A stretch of DNA of 64,000 bases from Pedobacter cryotolerans. Lineage in GTDB: Bacteria; Bacteroidota; Bacteroidia; Sphingobacteriales; Sphingobacteriaceae. The translations under genes and the position numbers were made by a program. The notes below the pieces were generated by a model, which worked only from the letters and a program-made list of their open reading frames with translations, did not search any database and was not told the DNA's origin. The stretch is from the NCBI RefSeq assembly GCF_005116475.1, contig NZ_SWBO01000007.1, positions 164,281-228,280 on the forward strand, read 5' to 3'. Positions 61,341 to 64,000 of this stretch are shown here, in pieces; positions within the stretch are counted from its first letter, which is position 1; each line of letters begins with the position of its first letter.

Positions 61341-63356
61341 TTACCTCTTCTTAAATACACAAACACCCAAAGGTGGTATATTTACTGCAATAGATTGTGT
61401 TTGGTTATCCCAAGGTTTATTTTCTGACGGCAAAGTTTTCAAATTCAATTTACCACTACCATAAAACGCTTCAGTATCGGTATTAAAAATTTCTTTCCAA
61501 TTTCCTTTTGGCACCCCAATGCGGTAGGTTTCTCTAAAAACCGGCGTTAAGTTTAAAACAACAATCAAAGTATCTTTTGCCTTATCAGATTTTCTAGAAT
61601 ATACAAAGACAGAATTGTCGGCATCATCGGCATTTATCCATTCAAAACCATCATAACTAAAGTTGTACTTATACAAAGCAGGTTCAGTTCTGTAAAGTTT
61701 ATTTAAAGCTTTAACCAACTCTTGCATTCCTTTGTGTGGCGCATGTTGCAGCAAATCCCAACTTAACGATTCTGTAAAATTCCATTCGTTGGTTTGTGCA
61801 AACTCATTACCCATAAACAGTAATTTCGTGCCCGGATGCGTAAACATGTAAGCATAAAGCGTACGCAGATTTGCAAATTTTTGCCACTCATCGCCAGGCA
61901 TTTTGTATATCATTGATGATTTACCATGCACCACTTCATCATGCGAAAACGGCAACATAAAGTTTTCGGTAAAAGCATAAGTCATGCTAAAGGTTAACTG
62001 ATGATGATGATGTTTTCTAGCAATCGGATCATTTTTAAAATACTTTAACGTATCGTTCATCCAACCCATCATCCATTTCATGCCAAAACCTAATCCGCCA
62101 GCAAAAACGGGTCGGGTTACGCCATCATAAGTACTACTTTCTTCGGCAATTGTATGTACGCCTTTAAAATTTCCATAAACAGCTTCGTTCATGTCTTTTA
62201 AAAACTTAACCGCTCCTAAATTTTCTGTTCCGCCATATTCATTGGTACCAAACTCCCCTTCGCCTCTACTAAAATCGAAGTATAACATCGAAGCAACCGC
62301 GTCTACACGCAAACCATCGGCATGAAACTGATCTAGCCAAAACATGGCATTGCTAATTAAAAATGAGCGAACTTCGTTTCTATCGTAGTTAAAAATGTAC
62401 GATTTCCAATCTGGGTGAAACCCTTTCCGCATATCGGCGTGTTCGTACAAATGCGTACCATCAAAACTAAATAAGCCATTTGCATCTCCCGGAAAATGCG
62501 ACGGCACCCAATCTAAAATTACCCCGATATCTTTTTTGTGTAATTCCTCAATCAAATACATTAAATCTTGCGGACTGCCATGTCTCGAACTTGCAGCAAA
62601 ATATCCAGTAATCTGATATCCCCACGATGGGTAATATGGGTACTCCATAATCGGCATCAATTCTACATGCGTAAAACCCATATCCAAAATATACGGAACC
62701 AAACTTGTCGCAATTTCGCCATAACTTAAAACTCGTTCTGGGTTACTTGGGTCACGTTGCCACGAGCCTAAATGCAGTTCGTAAACCGACATAGGTTTAT
62801 CTAAAGCGGTTAATTTTTCACGCTTTTTTAACCAATCTTTATCTTTCCAAGTGTAAGCTGTATCCCAAACAATACTTGCTTTTTGTGGCGGATGCTCCCA
62901 TAGCAAGGCAAAAGGATCGCCCTTTTCGATATCAGAACCATCAAATCCTTTAATATAATATTTATAAACCTCTCCTTTAGTTACATGCGGAATAAAACCT
63001 TCCCAAATACCAGATGCATCCCATCTTTTGTTTAATTTATGGCTTTCTTTATTCCACTCGTTAAAATTACCAATTACATTTACCTCTTGCGCATTTGGCG
63101 CCCAAACCGAGAAATAAGTACCAGCAGTTTTATTTACCGTAAGTAAATGCGCACCCATTTTTTCGTACAAACGAAAATGTTTGCCAGATACAAAAAGCGC
63201 AATATCAAAATCGGTTAATAAACTATGTACCCAAACACTTTTGCTATAATCTGTAAATGAGTTTTCTATTTTTTCCACAACGACTGGTTTTGTTGCCTTT
63301 ACTTTTACAATGCCCTTTGCTGGTTCAGTTGTGGAAGTTTTTTTGGTATTGGCCAT
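61341..63356 (-). CDS. glgB: 1,4-alpha-glucan branching enzyme
   Basis: The 671-residue GH13 enzyme makes alpha-1,6 branches in glycogen. CBM48-type N-terminal domain (YFSVWAPNAQEVNVIGNFNEWN, about 80-100), catalytic barrel with Asp in GLRVDAVASMLYFDF, general acid Glu in HTIAEESSTYDG, and FSHDEVVHGK, then C-terminal beta domain. A Lys/Thr-rich stretch of about 30 residues precedes the CBM region. It is monocistronic. Other glycogen genes are not in the window. Confidence 0.96.
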   Translation of the reverse strand: MANTKKTSTTEPAKGIVKVKATKPVVVEKIENSFTDYSKSVWVHSLLTDFDIALFVSGKHFRLYEKMGAHLLTVNKTAGTYFSVWAPNAQEVNVIGNFNEWNKESHKLNKRWDASGIWEGFIPHVTKGEVYKYYIKGFDGSDIEKGDPFALLWEHPPQKASIVWDTAYTWKDKDWLKKREKLTALDKPMSVYELHLGSWQRDPSNPERVLSYGEIATSLVPYILDMGFTHVELMPIMEYPYYPSWGYQITGYFAASSRHGSPQDLMYLIEELHKKDIGVILDWVPSHFPGDANGLFSFDGTHLYEHADMRKGFHPDWKSYIFNYDRNEVRSFLISNAMFWLDQFHADGLRVDAVASMLYFDFSRGEGEFGTNEYGGTENLGAVKFLKDMNEAVYGNFKGVHTIAEESSTYDGVTRPVFAGGLGFGMKWMMGWMNDTLKYFKNDPIARKHHHHQLTFSMTYAFTENFMLPFSHDEVVHGKSSMIYKMPGDEWQKFANLRTLYAYMFTHPGTKLLFMGNEFAQTNEWNFTESLSWDLLQHAPHKGMQELVKALNKLYRTEPALYKYNFSYDGFEWINADDADNSVFVYSRKSDKAKDTLIVVLNLTPVFRETYRIGVPKGNWKEIFNTDTEAFYGSGKLNLKTLPSENKPWDNQTQSIAVNIPPLGVCVFKKR

Positions 63357-63489
63357 ATTCGGTTTTCATTGGATTTGATAGCCGTAATTTACTTTTTTAA
63401 CTTGATTTTATAGCGTTTTTCTGTAAAAATTGAAATACTTAGCAACTGTTTAAATTTCAACCAAATAATTTTCATAATGAGTGGTCACC

Positions 63490-63537
63490 CTGAGCGTAGT
63501 CGAAGGGTTTAATGTAAGGGTCTTCGACTACGCTCAG
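63490..63537. repeat. Palindromic repeat, CTTCGACTACGCTCAG family
   Basis: CTGAGCGTAGTCGAAG (63490-63505) and CTTCGACTACGCTCAG (63522-63537), perfect 16-bp arms, 16-nt loop. A half copy CTTCGACTACGCT is at 63668-63680 next to the transposase fragment. The 375-nt gap 63357-63731 holds these and no gene. Confidence 0.85.
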
Positions 63538-63731
63538 ACTGACTGTAATTTTTATGAACCATTTTTAAACAGTTTCTTTAACCTAAAAAAGTTTTAGCTT
63601 TTTTTGAAAAACAAGGTTAGTGTTTTATCGCAAGTTCAACCCCGCCATTTGTTTCGGTGTTTTATGCTTCGACTACGCTACCGATGAAATATCGGTACAC
63701 GTCAGCATGATTGTTATGATATATACAAGTA

Positions 63732-64000
63732 TTATGCTGCCATTTTATAATTATTTTTGAAAGGCGTTTGATTTTTTACCACAGCTGCTACCCTAAGCAC
63801 TATTTTATTTCGAACAGCATTTAGAACTGCCATGCTATGCTTGCCTTCATCCTTTTTTCTGTTGTAATAATTTTTGATTTCTGGATTGTATTGGATAGCA
63901 GATAATGCACATAGATGCAACAGTCTTTTTAGTTCCTTGTTGGCCATTCTATGAACCCTGGTTTTGCCTTTAATACTGATGCCACTACTATGTTCAAATG
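63732..64000 (-). CDS. IS110-family transposase, C-terminal fragment (runs off window)
   Basis: The reading frame continues to the right edge and encodes the C-terminal part, FEHSSGISIKGKTRVHRMANKELKR and LHLCALSAIQYNPEIKNYY then GKHSMAVLNAVRNKIVLRV. This matches the transposase_20 domain of IS110/IS116/IS902, with the ANKELKRLLHL and KHSMAVLNAVRN segments. The rest of the element, its start and ends lie outside. Start shown is the window edge, as an internal Met at 63947 is not the true start. Confidence 0.85.
   Translation of the reverse strand, partial: FEHSSGISIKGKTRVHRMANKELKRLLHLCALSAIQYNPEIKNYYNRKKDEGKHSMAVLNAVRNKIVLRVAAVVKNQTPFKNNYKMAA

Overview
The window is a low-GC bacterial chromosome segment from a member of Bacteroidota, most likely family Sphingobacteriaceae (Pedobacter-like). 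The assignment is inferred from gene content and order. The evidence is the tRNA-Thr/Tyr/Gly/Thr - tuf - tRNA-Trp - secE - nusG - rplKAJL - rpoB block, TAnnTTTG-type promoter boxes, leaders that mostly lack Shine-Dalgarno sequences, and TonB/lipoprotein, BatA-type and glycine/ornithine-lipid genes. No search could be run, so names rest on motifs and family knowledge. Most of the window is core chromosome. The only mobile-element sequence is a partial IS110-type transposase at the right edge. There is no CRISPR array and no prophage.

Layout: 1-5.6 kb holds translation and transcription core genes and five tRNAs, all on the minus strand. 5.8-7.4 kb holds hpf, xerC and rpsU. Here rpsU and hpf carry strong GGAGG Shine-Dalgarno sequences, unlike the other leaders inspected. 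7.8-15.2 kb holds a small membrane protein, an acyl-CoA dehydrogenase, apt, a helix-hairpin-helix protein, an OlsF-like bifunctional acyltransferase, a transglutaminase-like secreted protein and a Lys-rich small protein. 15.2-19.7 kb holds a TonB-dependent receptor and a surface-type lipoprotein. Their promoter carries six hexamers at an exact 11-nt period, which resembles a PhoB/PhoP array and suggests phosphate-starvation control. 20.2-26 kb holds an Mpo1-like protein, rny, a probable 6S RNA, zapA, a coiled-coil partner and pheT. 26-31.2 kb holds a lipocalin-like protein, an EEP-family hydrolase, radC, rpsT, purN and purH. 31.7-37.4 kb is the mreBCD-mrdA-rodA cell-shape operon. 37.5-40.9 kb holds an acidic hypothetical, tdk and three small genes.

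40.9-53.8 kb is the most unusual functional block. It contains MoxR ATPase, DUF58, a BatA-like protein, a DUF4175-like protein and an unknown membrane protein, then TldD, TldE and a second TldD, with a divergent DUF4159 gene. I propose that it works as one envelope-associated chaperone/metalloprotease system. 53.9-63.4 kb holds a DoxX-like membrane protein, an unknown protein plus ferritin with a possible iron operator, a 39-residue Lys/Cys protein, two orphan histidine kinases and glgB.

Intergenic regions are rich in several families of palindromic repeats (CTTCGACTACGCTCAG, GTCATTCTGA, TCATATCGAACG, CGGCAGGTG and AGATATGAGA types). Many genes start with TTG (rpoB, purN, moxR, batA-like, both tldD), which affects start calling.
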